A DNA stretch of 64,000 bases from Benincasa hispida (GCF_009727055.1 NC_052359.1:23842501-23906500), one strand, 5' to 3'. Counted from the stretch's first letter, positions 23,192-35,239 are shown. Numbers and translations: made by a program. Notes: generated from the letters alone by a model not told the origin.

Positions 23192-25218
23192 GTACAAAAC
23201 TCCTTTCCATGGATTATAAGTACCTTTTGAACCAAAGTTTGTCCAAATTTTGAATTACAGCATACTTTGCATGTAGAAACCCAAAGTTCGTCCTTTTCAG
23301 ACTCTTTCTTGACCTTTTGTGTGGAACTTCGTCCACACTGGTACAAAAATCCTCTCCAGGGTTCATAAGTATCTTTTGAACCAACGTTATTGAAAATTTA
23401 GACTTGGTGCACATTTCGACAAGTAAAAACCCAAAATTCATCCTTTTTAGTATCATTCTTTACCCTTTGTGCGAAAGTTCGTCCATGTAGGTACAAAATT
23501 TCTTTCTAGGGTTCATAAGTATCTTTTCAACCAATCTCCGTCCAAAAAGACTTGGAGCACATTTCGACAAGCAGAAACCTAAAGTTCGTCATTCTTGGAC
23601 TCTTTCTTGACCTTTTGGTCCAATGTTCATCCATATAGGTACAAAACTCCTGTCCAAGGTTCATAAGTATCTTTTAAACCAAATTTCGATAAAATTTAGA
23701 TTGAGAGCACATTTCGACACGAAGAAACCCAAAATTCGTCGTTTCCAAACTCTTTAACCCTTCATGTCAAAGTTCGTCCATACAGGTATAGAACTTCTCT
23801 CTAAGATGCATAAGAACTAGACTTAACTAAAAAAAGCCAAAGTGCTTCATAATAGCAGCTTGATTCCAAGAAGGCACACGAGTAACACCCAAACCTCCCT
23901 CACCCTTCGGCAAGCACACCTCATCCCACGCAACCCATGCACCACCTCAACTCTCCACACTACCACTTCATAAAAAACTCCTCAAAAGGCGACCAACCAC
24001 ATGAGTGATACACGCAGGCAATACAAAGATGCTGTACCAAAACAGTTGAAAGGACCGTAAGACAGACCGACTAGTTGCAACCTTCTAGCAAATGAGAGGG
24101 ACCGAGCTTCCCAGCTTCTAATATAAGCTTTAGTCCTCTGAATCAGTGGATCACAACCCACAGCCTTCAACCGACTAGCCAACAATGACAACCCAAGATA
24201 CCTCATAACCAGTGAACCAAGAGTAAAACCCATAAAAGCATCAAGCTGCTCAGCCTCACCAAAATCCACACCTGCAACAAACATGGAGCTCTTCCCAATG
24301 TTCGCAACTAACCCAGACACCTCTGCAAACTTCACCAAGACCCACCTCACAAACTCAAAAGAACCTCTCTTAGGTGTACATAAAATCATTAAATCATCCA
24401 AAAAATTCAAACGAGTCAGGCCCACACGCTCACACCGGTCATGGAACCTAAATGGTATGAAACTCCTATCCAGGGTTTTGAATTGGAGAATCATTTTTGG
24501 ATGTTTCTTGACCTTTTGGACCAAAGTTCATTCATGAAGGTATGAAATACCTGCTCAGGGTTCATAAGTAACTTTTACACCAAACTTCGACAAAATTTGG
24601 ACTGAGAGCACATTTCGACACGTAGAAACCAAAAGTTTATCCTTTTCGGACTCTTTCTTGACCTTTTGGGTCAAAATTCGTCCACACATGTACAAAAATC
24701 CACTCCAGGGTTCATAAGTATCTTTTGAACCAAGCTTTGTCCAATTTGGACTTGGAGCACATGTCGACAAGTAGAAACCCAAAGTTCAGTCTTTTCAGAA
24801 TCTTTCTTGACATTTTGTGCCATGGTTCATCCACACAGGTACAAAACTCCTTTCCAGGGTTCATAAGTACCTTTTCAACCAAAGTTTGTCCAAATTTGGA
24901 ATTATAGCAGACTTCGACATGTAAAAACCCAAAGTTCGTCCTTTACGGACTCTTTCTTGACCATTTGTGTCTAACTTCGTCCACACTGGTACAAAACTCC
25001 TCTCCAGGGTTCATAAGTATATTTTAAACCAAACTTCTTTCACTTTTGGATTTGGAGGATATTTCAACAAGGAGACACCAATAGTTCTTCCTTTTTAGTC
25101 TCTTTCTTTACCCTTTGTGCCAAACTTCGTCCACATAGGTACAAAATTCGTTTCTAGGGTTCAAGTTTTTACTTGTGTCAAAGTTCGTCCACACAGGTAC
25201 AAAAGTCCTCTCTAGGGT
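23192..25218 (+). repeat. Tandem repeat array, ~149-bp unit
   Basis: A recurring block 'ggtacaaaactcct..ccagggttcataagtatctt' starts at 23340, 23490, 23639 and 23785, and again at 24539, 24689, 24839, 24988 and 25138. The spacing is 146-150 bp within each run. Shortened units occur at 24454 and 25196. About a dozen units are present, diverged from each other by substitutions. Open frames here repeat with the period and have no domain. The unit length is close to nucleosomal spacing, as in many plant satellites. A LINE piece splits the array. Confidence 0.9.
23830..24450 (-). pseudogene. LINE (L1-type) reverse transcriptase fragment
   Basis: The minus-strand frame from 24524 (first codons from the satellite) reads a non-LTR RT C-terminal part: CERVGLTRLNFLDDLMILC (the F-x-DD catalytic box), LVANIGKSSMFVAG, MRYLGLSLLASRLKAVGCDPLI, IRSWEARSLSFARRLQLV. 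It goes on out of frame with a 'W-DEVCLPKGEGGLGV' segment near 23920. Both ends stop at satellite sequence. No poly(A) tail or target duplication is visible, so it is a captured piece and not a clean 5'-truncated insertion. Confidence 0.85.
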
Positions 25219-25220
25219 TT

Positions 25221-25625
25221 ATGCATGAGGCTCTTAAATATATATTCAACTCCAAAATGGAGGAAGGCACCTCTGTTCATGAACATGTGCTTAACATGAT
25301 GGTCCACCTTAATGTGGCGGAGTTGAATGGGTCTACTATCAATGAGAGCAAACAGATTAGCATAATTATGCATCATTTGTCGGAGAGCTTCTTACACTTT
25401 GTTAGCAATGTGATTCTACAACTCTCCTCAATGAGTTGCAGACCTACCAATCTTTACTGAAAAGTAAGGAGAGGAAGAAGGGTGAGGCAAATATTGCTTC
25501 ATCCTTCAGGACCTTCCATAGAAGTTCGACCTCAGGAACGAAGTTTGCATCTTCTACTTCTAACTCTGTAAAAGGGAAGAACAAGAAGGGTGATAAGGGA
25601 AAAGGGAAGGCACTTGCTAACCCAC
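25221..25625 (+). pseudogene. Copia gag, first part
   Basis: Open from 25221 (HEALKYIFNSKMEEGTSVHEHV.. NVAELNGSTINESKQISII), then a frameshift near 25430 into LQTYQSLLKSKERKKGEANIASSF and a Ser/Lys-rich linker (KKGDKGKGKALANP). This matches the UBN2-type gag of plant copia elements. It breaks at the target site of the solo LTR and resumes at 27311. Confidence 0.85.
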
Positions 25626-27310
25626 TGATAACGGGCAGAAATGCACGTTATTACAGTGCAAAGTTATAAAACAATGTAGGATTGCGTCCATAAAAATATA
25701 CAATATTGCGTTCAAAAGCATTAAGTTCACAACATTGCGATCGCATGTGTCCATCGCATTAAAATAGCCAACTTATGTATTTTTGTGCAGAAATGCATTG
25801 ACACATGGTGAAAATGCAATCTAAAGAAATTGACGTCTTAGTGTATTAAGAGATTGTGTTGATACAAGGCTATGCAATCATTTGCGCTCGTGAATATTTG
25901 CTCAAAAAGATGGCCGCATAGAGCCGGCACATCATGGTCGGCACATCTGGGTGAAAAGCGTAATAAATTACGATGGGACAGAAAGCTGATGACGGTCGAT
26001 TCCGAATTAAGTGACAAGCTGTTAACGACCTACTGTAGCAAGTACACTCAACTTTTTGGTGACAATTGTTTGGGGCATCAGACAGAGAATTAATGTCATC
26101 CCATCAGTGCAATCATAAGAGAGAACAAGCTTTTCACCCTGGAGCTCATAAATACTGAAGGCCATCTTCAGTGAAGGGGTTCGTTCAGTTAGTTAGTTCG
26201 CCCAGTCTTAGAGTTCTTGTTCTTAGTTTTTCTATATTTAGAAGGCGAAAGCAAGAGAAGGGAAAAGACGCTAGAAGATCGTCCTGGTTAGCTCGAGGGA
26301 GAATCGAGGAGGCGTAGAAAGAAAGAGAGAGGGCTGACTCTTGCGAGAGCAAGATTATCATTTGAGCAGAGTGGAGAAAAACAGTGTAAAAGCCTTGAGA
26401 AGCAAGAAATTGCTACCAGGCTCTTTATTCTTATTCCGTATTGTCATTTTGTACTTCGATTATATATTTATAAAATGGAACTTGCTTATTTACATCTGTT
26501 CACTCTCTTTAAAAGACGCATGAGTAGCTAAATCTATTGAATGAGTTGAGAAGTACTTAGTTAACGTGACCTAGGATCTTCATTGCATGCGATCATCTTG
26601 TCTTATGTTGCGCCCAACACCTTTTAGAGCTACTCAAAGGAGAGTTTAAAGAAATAACCTAAGACTTGAGAGAGCTACATTAGAATCTAGACTTGAGAAA
26701 GCAACATTAGATCTGCATAAGCAAAAGATAGGGAGTTAGAGATAAGCTCTATTTACCTGCATCGCATGCACCCTAGAGATAGGTTACGGTAATATGCGGT
26801 CGCCTTGTATGTATGTGTGTCCTTTGTCTTCGAATAGACAAGAATAGAGGCTTATGTGTATGTCATATAGACATCATCACATATATCGCATGCATTCAAG
26901 AACTAGAAGTCGTAGCATTTGCATTGAGAGATGATTTGCTATTGTAGGTGTGTAGCATGATCACATAACATGAACGCAATCCTAGGAAGTGTTAGCTAAA
27001 CCCTTTCTCAACCCATTCCCCGGCATATTCATCGCATCTTCCAGATTATTAACTCTTCTTCTCAAATCAACCGCATACATTTTATACTGTAAACATCAAA
27101 CCAACCAACTATTTTATTTATTTGTTACCGCAAACTGATCTAAAAATTACCATCGCATAATGTTTTCCTTAGTCCCCGAGTTCGACCCTAGGCTTACCAG
27201 GCAATTCAAAAGGATTTATACTTGGATCTTACTGAGAAAACTTGCATGCTCAACGCATTTTCCACCAACTCAACCCTTACCATTATTTCATCGCATAAAA
27301 TAACGCATCA
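25626..27310 (+). mobile_element. Solo LTR, family C, in copia gag (1685 bp)
   Basis: It begins TGATAACGGG and ends AACGCATCA, flanked by the 5-bp target duplication CCCAC (25621-25625 and 27311-27315). Without it the gag frame reads across (..KALANP / PPVAPRR..). It aligns over its length with the LTR at 1996-3660. A solo LTR forms by recombination between the two LTRs of an inserted element. The open frames at 25872-26093 and 26341-26523 lie inside it and have no domain. Confidence 0.92.
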
Positions 27311-29063
27311 CCCACCGCCTGTCGCCCCAAGGAGGCGTCTACCGGTTGAAAAAGGAAAGTGTTTCCACTACAACCCGGATGGACATTGGAAGAGGAACTG
27401 TCCTCGCTACCTGAAAGAGAGGAAGGCCGCCAAGTCTAAGACCATGGTAGATAAAGGTAAATATGATTTACTAGTTCTTAAAACTTGTTTAGTGGAGCAT
27501 GATGATTCAGTCTGGATAATTTATTCAGGCGCCACTAACCACGTTTGTTCTTCTCTTTAGGGGATGTGATCTTGGCGACAGTTGGAGGCTAGTGAGATGA
27601 CGATACGAGTATGCATCGGGCACGTCATCTCAGCTGTGGTAATGGGAGGGCTCCAGATAGCTTTACAGAATGGGTTTCTTATTATGAATGATGTATATAT
27701 TTTTCCCGAACTAAAAAGGAACCTCATTTCTGTAAAGTTTTTATTGCAATGTAAATATACTATCTCTTTTAATATGGATAAAGCGTATATTCATTAAGAT
27801 GGTGTTTTTATTTGTACTGCAAATCTGGAATCGAATTTATATGTGTTAAGGCCGTTAGCCATTGATTCCCTCCACAATATTGAATTGTTTAGTATTGTTG
27901 TAACTTAATCAAAATGTCGACAAATTTCTCCAAAAGAAAATGCCCAATTTTGGCATCTACGTTTAGGGCATATCAATCTCGATAGGACTAGATTGGTGAA
28001 GAATTGACTTCTAAGTGAGGTAGAAGAAAATTCTTTACCAGTGTGCGAGTCTTGCGTTGAGGGTAAGATGATTAAATGACCTTTTACAAGAAAAGGTTAT
28101 AGAGCCAAGGAGCCTTTTGAGTTAGTATATTCTAACCTTTGTGGTCCTATGAATATGTGAGCCCGAGGTGGCTATAAATATTTTATCAATTTTACTGATG
28201 ATTACTCCAAGTACTGTATGTTTATCTTATGCAACGAAAGTCTGAATCCTTTGAAAATTTCAAAGAGTTCAAGGCTGAAGTTGAAAATGCATTAGATAGA
28301 TGGATTAAAACACTTTGATTAGATCGAGGTGGAGAGTTTCTGGACTCGGCATTCCAGGACTATTTGATGGAACATTGAATCGTTTCCCAACTCTCAGCGC
28401 TGGGTACACCTTAGTAGAATGGTGTAGCAGAGAGGAGAAATATGACCTTCTTGGACATGGTTCGCTCGATGATGAGTTATGCTTCCTTACCGAACTCATT
28501 ATGGGGTTTCATAGTGGAGACCACGGTATATATACTAAACTGTTTCCCCTTGCGAGAACACCTTCAAAGTTGTGGAACGGGCGTAAAGCTAGTTTATGTC
28601 ACTTCCGTATTTAGGGTTGCCCTACACATGTGCTTGAGGCTAATCCCAAGAAGTTGGAACCATAGTTGAGGTTATGCCTCTTTGTAGGCTACCCCAAAGG
28701 TACACGAGAGGGTTACTTTTATGATCCGACGGAAAATAGGGTGTTTGTTTCAACAAACGCTACATTCCTGGAGGAGAATCATATAAGGGAGCACAATCCA
28801 CGAAGTAAAGTCGTGTTGCGTGAGCTTTCCAATGAACTTGAAACTTCAACAAGAGTTGTTGAAGAGTCTGCTACATCAGCAAGAGTTGTTAATGGGAGTT
28901 CATCTAGTAGGTCGGTTCCACCTTAAGAGTTGAGGGAACCTCGATGTAGTGGGAAGGTTACGAACCCGCCTGTTCGCTATTTGGGTTTCACAAAAATCCT
29001 TGCTATGGTAGTAGATGGCGACGTTGAGGATCCGTTATCGTATCAGAAGGCAATGGAGGATGT
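27311..29063 (+). pseudogene. Copia gag end, protease and integrase
   Basis: The zinc knuckle is read as CFHYNPDGHWKRNC, with Tyr in place of the second Cys. The protease site is WIIYSGATNHVCSS at 27516, where the catalytic Asp is replaced by Tyr. After frameshifts come the integrase HHCC region (LWHLRLGHINLDRT; CESCVEG), a core with FTDDYSKY, LDRGGEF and NGVAERRNMTFLDMVRSMM, and the C-terminal segment LCLFVGYPKGTREGYFYDP (28678) with VFVSTNATFLEE. More than ten stops or shifts break it. It ends inside the linker to RT at 29063, where foreign LTR sequence begins. Confidence 0.88.
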
Positions 29064-29164
29064 TCACATATATCACATGCGTCCTAGAAATAGGAAATGT
29101 GGCATTATGCATTGAGAAATGTAGTACTAATATTTGTGTATAGCATGATTGCATGACTTGTACA
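29064..29164 (+). repeat. Inverted LTR fragment
   Basis: About 95 bp (29072-29163) are the near-exact reverse complement of 29463-29556, inside the adjacent minus-strand LTR. It is thus a second, oppositely oriented scrap of the same LTR wedged between copia and that LTR. Confidence 0.8.
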
Positions 29165-30611
29165 CAAGTTGATTTATGGTGCGATGATGTGTGGGTGCGA
29201 TGATCATACAAGTTTTCCTAACAAAGCCCAAGTATAAGCCTTCTTAGGTTTCTGGTAAGTCTAGAGTCGAACACAGAGACTATTTAAATAGATATGCAAT
29301 GGTCTCTCTGATTCTATTACGGTGGTGAAAATGAAGTAGATGGTGTTTTGATTTAGACTTTCCTATGCGATGGAGTTGAACGCAGAGTGATGAAAGCGTA
29401 GAGTTATAACAATTATGCGATGAAGGGGTTGGGAAGAGATTTAGCTAACATTTCTCAAGATTGTGTACAAGTCATGCGATCATGCTACACACAAATATTA
29501 GTACTACATTTCTCAATGCATAATACCACATTTCCTATTTCTAGGACGCATGCGATGTGTATGGAAAGCAGTAGATAGTACTTATTTCTAAGTTTCTACT
29601 CTTGCTTATGTGATCTAATCCGACTCTCTCAAGCCTAGATTCTATCTTTGGACTACTTTCTCAAGTACTTCCAAATGAAGAATGACGTATACATAAGACA
29701 AGATGATCATATAAAATGCATGGCTTAAGTCATACTGGCTAAGTACTTCTCAAGTCATTCCCAAATTTAGTTACTCATGCATGGTGTGGAAAGACTGAAC
29801 ATAGATTGAAATGAAGTTTCCATTTTTGCAAATAAAGTGTTGAGTACAAAATAACAAATGGATTGAGAAATAACAAGCCAGGTAAGCAATGTCTTGCTTT
29901 CCGTGGCCTTTTACACTACTCTTTATCACTTCAACTCTGTTTCAGTTTGCAGACTCTTGCTCTAGCAAGGGTTGGACTTCTCTCCTATGTATTGTTTTTC
30001 GACAGTCTCTCGATCTGTCCGGAAAGAGATTTTTCTTGGCTTCACCTCGTCTCCTTGCTCTCTCTCTATCTCTGTATGTATATGTCTTCTCTCTCTGGTA
30101 GCATTGGGTATTTATAGATTTCAAGGTGAAACATCTCTTTTTACTAATGATTGCAAAGATGGGCAGCATTAATTTCCCTGCTCTGTTGCGCCGTTTAAAA
30201 GTCACTGAAAGTTCAATGTACTTGCAACAGTATGGATTTTAACAGCTTGTCAATTGAATTCAAAATCGACCGTTATCAGCTTTACGTCCCATCATTATTA
30301 TTATTATGTTGTGGCCTTGATGTGAGGTCTTTATGCGATCACTTTTTGAGAAAGTTCTCACGATCGCATGACTTACGTTCGCAAATTTAAGCGCGTTGTC
30401 ACATTGTGCCCTTGGATCAAAATTTCATATGCGTCATCACATTGTACCTACACAGAATAGGGAAATTAACTGCTTTTATGTAATGAGCATTAGCAATCGC
30501 AATTCCTTTTTGTTTGGCACTTTCAAACATAATATTGCCTATTTTACCATCGCTTTCTCCCATTGTTTTACTAATTTGAGTTGTAATAACTTGTATTTCT
30601 ACTAGTTATCA
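29165..30611 (-). mobile_element. LTR of the Athila-like group in copia pol
   Basis: On the minus strand it starts TGATAACTAG (30611) and ends CATAAATCA (29165), 1447 bp. The interior matches the family C LTRs in reverse ('actcatgcat', 'tctaggacgcatgcgatg'). TATAAATA reads on the minus strand at 30109-30116. The start forms the same GAAA hairpin with one mismatch. No target duplication can be paired because the inverted scrap lies on the left. It is probably a solo LTR that later rearranged. Confidence 0.82.
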
Positions 30612-32096
30612 AACTCAGTATGGGATCTTGTAGATCAGCCTGATGGGGTAAGACCTATAGGTTGTAAATGGATCTACAAGTGCAAACGGTGTGCTGATGG
30701 GAAGGTACATACCTTTAAGGATCGACTTGTGGCAAAGGGTTATACCCAGGAAGAGGGAGTCGACTATGAGGAGACTTTCTCACATGTTGCCATGTTAAAG
30801 TCTATCTGCATCCTCCTGTCTGTTGTAGCTTATTATAAGTATGAGACATGGAAAATAAACGTCATGACAGCCTTTCTGAATGGCAATCTTGAGGAGACCA
30901 TTTACATGGTGCAACTGAGGGATTCATAGTCCAAGGTCAAGAACAAAATGTTTGCAAACTGAATCCGTCCATTTATAGACTGAAACTGGCATCTCGATCT
31001 TGGAACATACAGTTTGATACTGTGATCAAGTTGTATGGCTTTGACCAAAACGTTGATGAATCTTGTGTCTACAAGAAGATCGTCAATGCTTCAGTAGTCT
31101 TCTTAGTGTTGTACGTACCCGATATACTACTCATTGGGAATGATGTAGGTCTACTAACTACAGTTAAGAACTTTCTAGCAACCCAATTTCAAAAGAAAGA
31201 TTTTGTAGAGGCTCAGTTTGTTCTAGGTATGTAGATCTTTTGGAATCTTAAGAACAAAGTCCTAGCACTGTCTCAGCCATTTTACACCGACAAGATGTTG
31301 CTCAAGTACTCGATGCAGGACTCCAAGAGGGGCCTACTATCGTTCAGGCATGGAGTCACTTTGTCTAAGGACATGTGTCCTAAGACACCGCAAGAGGTTG
31401 AGGAGATAAGATGGCTCCCATATGAGTCTACCATTGGCAGTTTGATGTACTCGATGCTCTGTACTCATCCAGACATCTGCTACGCTGTGGGCATAGTCAG
31501 TAGGTATCAGTCTAACTTAGGGCAGGGTCACCGGACCACAGTGAAGAACATCCTCAAGTATCTTCGGAGAACGAGGGACTACTTGCTTGTTTATGGTTCT
31601 AGGGATTTCATCCTTATAGGATACACAGATTCTGACTTTCAGACTGATAAAGACTCTCGGAAGTCCACATCAAGGCCAGTCTTTACTCTTAATAGAGGAG
31701 TTGTAGTCTTGCGAAGCACTAAGTATGAGTGCATTGCCGACTCCACTATGGAGGCGAAGTACGTAGCGGCTTGCGAAGCTGCTAAGGAGGCCGTCTGGCT
31801 CAGGTTGTTCTTGACAAAACTGGAAGTTGTTCCAGATATTTCTGGGCCTATTACCCTATATTGTGATAATAGCCGCAATGGAGAACTCCAAGGAGCCAAG
31901 GAGTCACAAGCGTGGCAAACACATCGAGCTGAAGTATCATCTGATCCGCGAGATAGTGCATCTAGGGGACGTGATCGTCATGAAGATCTCTTTGGAGCAC
32001 AATGTTGCTGACTCGTTTACTAAGGCTGTCACGACTACAGTGTTTGAGGGTCACCTACGGAGCATGGGTTTAAAGGATCAGTCGCGACTGGACTAG
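30612..32096 (+). pseudogene. Copia reverse transcriptase and RNase H
   Basis: RT begins NSVWDLVDQPDGVRPIGCKWIYK (about 30612), with RLVAKGYTQEEGVDYEETF and TAFLNGNLEETIYMVQ. The YVDD box reads YVPDILLIGND near 31110, so one catalytic Asp is replaced. From 31295 comes the long frame with STIGSLMYSMLCTHPDICYAVG, then RNase H (GYTDSDFQTDKDSRKSTS, STMEAKYVAACEAAKEAVWL, ITLYCDNS). A frameshift near 31875 leads to HIELKYHLIREIV and the end ..HLRSMGLKDQSRLD, stop 32094-32096. Confidence 0.92.
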
Positions 32097-32098
32097 GG

Positions 32099-32194
32099 CA
32101 AGTGGGAGATTTTCTTGTATTGGGATTTTATACCCTAGTTTATTGTTTTGTACTAGTTTATACACCCCACTTGGCTTTAGGACAAGTGGGAGAT
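32099..32194 (+). other. Copia 3' untranslated region with duplicated PPT
   Basis: The purine-rich CAAGTGGGAGAT occurs twice, at about 32098-32110 and 32182-32194. The second copy abuts the LTR start TGTTGGGG and is the working PPT position. The first lies just after the pol stop. Confidence 0.7.
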
Positions 32195-33852
32195 TGTTGG
32201 GGTTGATGCCGTAAAGTCTCGTGTCATGTAGTTTGTAAATAGTTTGTATGAATGCTTGTGTTGTATAATATATGATATTTACTTCACATCTTATTTTTTT
32301 CTTAGTTGCATGTTTTATTTGCTTTACCACAAACCAATAAACATAAAATCCCCGGTTACCTTTATGTAACTTAAGCATGTATGTGGTGACATACAAGTGG
32401 ATCATGTCTTAAGTGATAACCAAAATGGTCCATAGTATATGGATATAAGAAGGAAACCTTATCCTGGTAACGCTACAGATACGGCCCACTTTGTGAAATG
32501 GTCATAAGTGTTGTGACTTGTCATGGATGGTATGATCCTGATCATTCGTGTTCAGGACATTCGAGGAGGGAGTCCTATACAAAGAATTTGTATAAGACCT
32601 GACCACGAAGTGTTAATCTCGTTATATAACACCGTTCATGACAGAGACTTCACTTCACTAGGATGACCATAGGTAACATGACCTCAATCCTGGGTGAGTT
32701 GGGAACTCCTGCGATTGAGGGCAGTCCTTTGATTTGTATAGGTACGAGTGGCCAGGTCGCCAATTCAAACCTACCATTTTGGGGATCGTCGCATTTAGGA
32801 ACTAGGAACTCAACTACACAAGATGGAATTCACTTCTTCCCCGAGGTAAGGGTAAGAGATAGATAGCTCCCTTAAGGGTTGATGCCACGGCTTGAATGAT
32901 GTGGCGCCACACACCTTTTCTTGGCCCAAGACGTGTTCACACATAGTTGGACTATATTGTGTTGTTCATTACAGGAATTAGCGGTACTTAAGGATTGAGA
33001 TGTAACTACAGGGGCAAAATGGTAATTTGGCCCAATTGTACGTACGAGCATCTATGAAGAGTCATCATAGTCATGATTGGTTATATTCGATGGACATAGA
33101 AATATATCTGTGGTAAGAAGAGTTCAATTGATGGTCTTTAGTGGAATGTCTGATAGTTAACGGATGGTGGATTTCGTGGCTAAAGAGTTTAGTCAGCTAT
33201 TCATATACCGTTAGAGCTTCGAGCCACAGGTCCATTAGATCCCATGGGTAGCTTGGATAAAGTTGAGAATCAGTATTTTCAAATTGACATGAGGGAGTTC
33301 GATTATATATGATATAATTGGACTGGTTAATTATATATGATATAATTGACTAAATGTATGAGATACATTATTTTGGAGGAAATTAGATATAAATATGATT
33401 TATATCATGTTGAGGAGAAATTACTATAGTAGATATGTGATATAAAACTATAGGGTAAGAATGTAATATGATTATATTTATTAATTATTTAATTGGTTAA
33501 TTATATGATAATTGGCCTAAAATTCCTCTCGGACATGCGTTAGTGGGAGTAGCCCCTTCGGTTATTGTAACTGAAGTATACAATGGAATTTTGTTTCATT
33601 TTGCAAAGGTTCGAAAGGTTCAGAAAATTTGGGTATCGGTGTGGAAACATTAAACGATCACATAATCGAGAGCCTATACGATAGTCGCTCAGCGCCTAAA
33701 CGATCACACGCCTCGCGCCTAAACGATCGCACGCTAGTTCCTAGATGATCGCTTAGCTTTCCTAAATGATCACATAGTGTGCTATGCTTTCTAAACAACC
33801 GTCTACCTTTTTCTAAATCATCGCTTAGTAAAACCTACACGATCGCATTGAA
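32195..33852 (+). repeat. 3' LTR of the copia element, 3' end lost
   Basis: It starts TGTTGGGGTTGATGCC after the PPT. Its middle ('ttaaggattgagatgtaactacaggggcaaaatgg', then the 'ggacata..atatatct' and 'gtccattag' blocks) matches 60430-60700. The last 200 bp (33650-33852) are a loose array of 'taaacgatcgc'-like units. The LTR is cut at about 33853 by a fragment of an Athila-like LTR. No coding region is seen. Confidence 0.82.
33650..33852 (+). repeat. Degenerate short repeats, 'aaacgatcgc' type
   Basis: About nine copies of a word close to TAAACGATCGC or TAAATGATCGCTTAG, spaced roughly 20-27 bp, within the copia LTR. The reverse-complement word (gatcgttta) recurs in the leader at 61755-61960. 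Confidence 0.75.
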
Positions 33853-34733
33853 CAATGCAAGTTCTTAATCGCATTGAAACTACAAATACTATTCCGCTCT
33901 TCTCTTGGCGTACACCTCTCGGTGATTGGCCGCGCTCCCATATGGCTATGGTGAAACAGAGACTAACATAATGAACACAAGGTTGCTTCCATGTCTGGAA
34001 GTACTACTCGCTTTAGTTAACGCATTCTTCTAATCCTCTCTCAATAGATCAGAATGGCATCTTCACTTCTGCTCTCACAGGTGAAGATGTCGTCTAGCAT
34101 GCTTTAGCTAAACGCATTTTATATCTTTAACATAAATTAAGTACTTGGTTAATTCAGATTACTTATCAGGGAATTAAGAAAACATCATGAAGTGATTGAT
34201 GGGTGAACGGAAATAGATAGAGAATGGTAAATGGAAGCTATCGAAACATTTAATATCTCTATTAAGAGTTTGGTACATGGTGTGTGAATGAAGAGATAAA
34301 GAACAGTGAAGTACAACGATGAAAGAGATAGATAGAAACAAACAAGTGCCAATGTCTTGGCATTGATTCGATGAAAACCCACTTGCCGGATAGGATGGTT
34401 TTAATGGCAGGAAGAGCTTCCCTCTCAGGCTTGCTCCACCAGTAGCAGGGATCTTTGCACAGAGCTTTCAATCGGACGTTTGGTAGATTAGATCAGAGAT
34501 TCACCTCTCATCTTCTTCCCAGATTTCGTCTCTTAAGCACTCAGCTCAGCCTTTTCTCTCAACAATTTTTTCAGCACTTACCCTGTTTCCCGTAGCATGT
34601 CTTTTCTTTGAAATCAATGGGGTATTTATAGGTGCATATCTTTGACTCCGGCCTTGTGGTCCTCACTGATGGTTATGGTAATTTCGAAGATGGAGGGATA
34701 TTATTCCTTCTATTATGCAATCAATAGCTCAAC
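33853..34733 (-). repeat. Athila-like LTR fragment
   Basis: Minus orientation, matching the middle of the LTR (from 'aacaatgcaagttcttaat' through the minus-strand TATAAATA near 34622-34631 to 'ttattccttctattatgcaatca'). Both LTR ends are missing: the left meets the copia LTR and the right meets the element spacer. The open frames here are shadows. Confidence 0.82.
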
Positions 34734-35239
34734 TGTATCTTTGCAGAGGATGGGCAACAGGGCATATGTCCCCGCAACACACCCCTTACTAACGCATTTC
34801 TGGAGGATACCTCAACATAGTGCATTTGGCTAAGGACGGGCAAAGGACACATGCGAGTGCAACACACCCCTCAACTCAATCCAGTTGAGTCAAGTGAACA
34901 CAAAGCATTCCTAATTGGTTTGGGATGCATCCATTATCGTCTTGGTTTATTGCTGTTAACTGTTTTATTATTTTTATTTTACAATTTTCATCAGCGCAGG
35001 TGCTGTGTCTTGTGGCAATAGATTGACCTTTATTACTCAATCATTCACCATTTAAAGTACAACACATTGATTACAAAAAAAAAAAAAAGTCAGAGAATTA
35101 AAGATGAGACAACATTAAATGCAGAGAAGTGAAATTTAATAAAGCATTAAACATAGTATTGAGATATAGACCGAAAATTGCGTTGTTTTGGGTGACCGCA
35201 ATCCATATCTCCGCAGGTGGTCAGGCTTGCCTGCTCAAT

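Larger units (their letters stand above)
25221..33852 (+). mobile_element. Decayed Ty1/copia element
   Basis: The order gag, protease, integrase, RT, RNase H, PPT, 3' LTR identifies Ty1/copia (integrase before RT). The 5' LTR and gag N-terminus are missing at the satellite junction. It has been hit by a solo LTR at 25626-27310 (in gag) and an LTR at 29165-30611 (between integrase and RT). The LTR resembles the one before the copia PBS at 61442. Many stops and frameshifts show it is old. Confidence 0.88.

Noticed and set aside
23214..24907. Several 60-80-codon frames with similar peptides
   Set aside because: They recur with the satellite period and have no domain.
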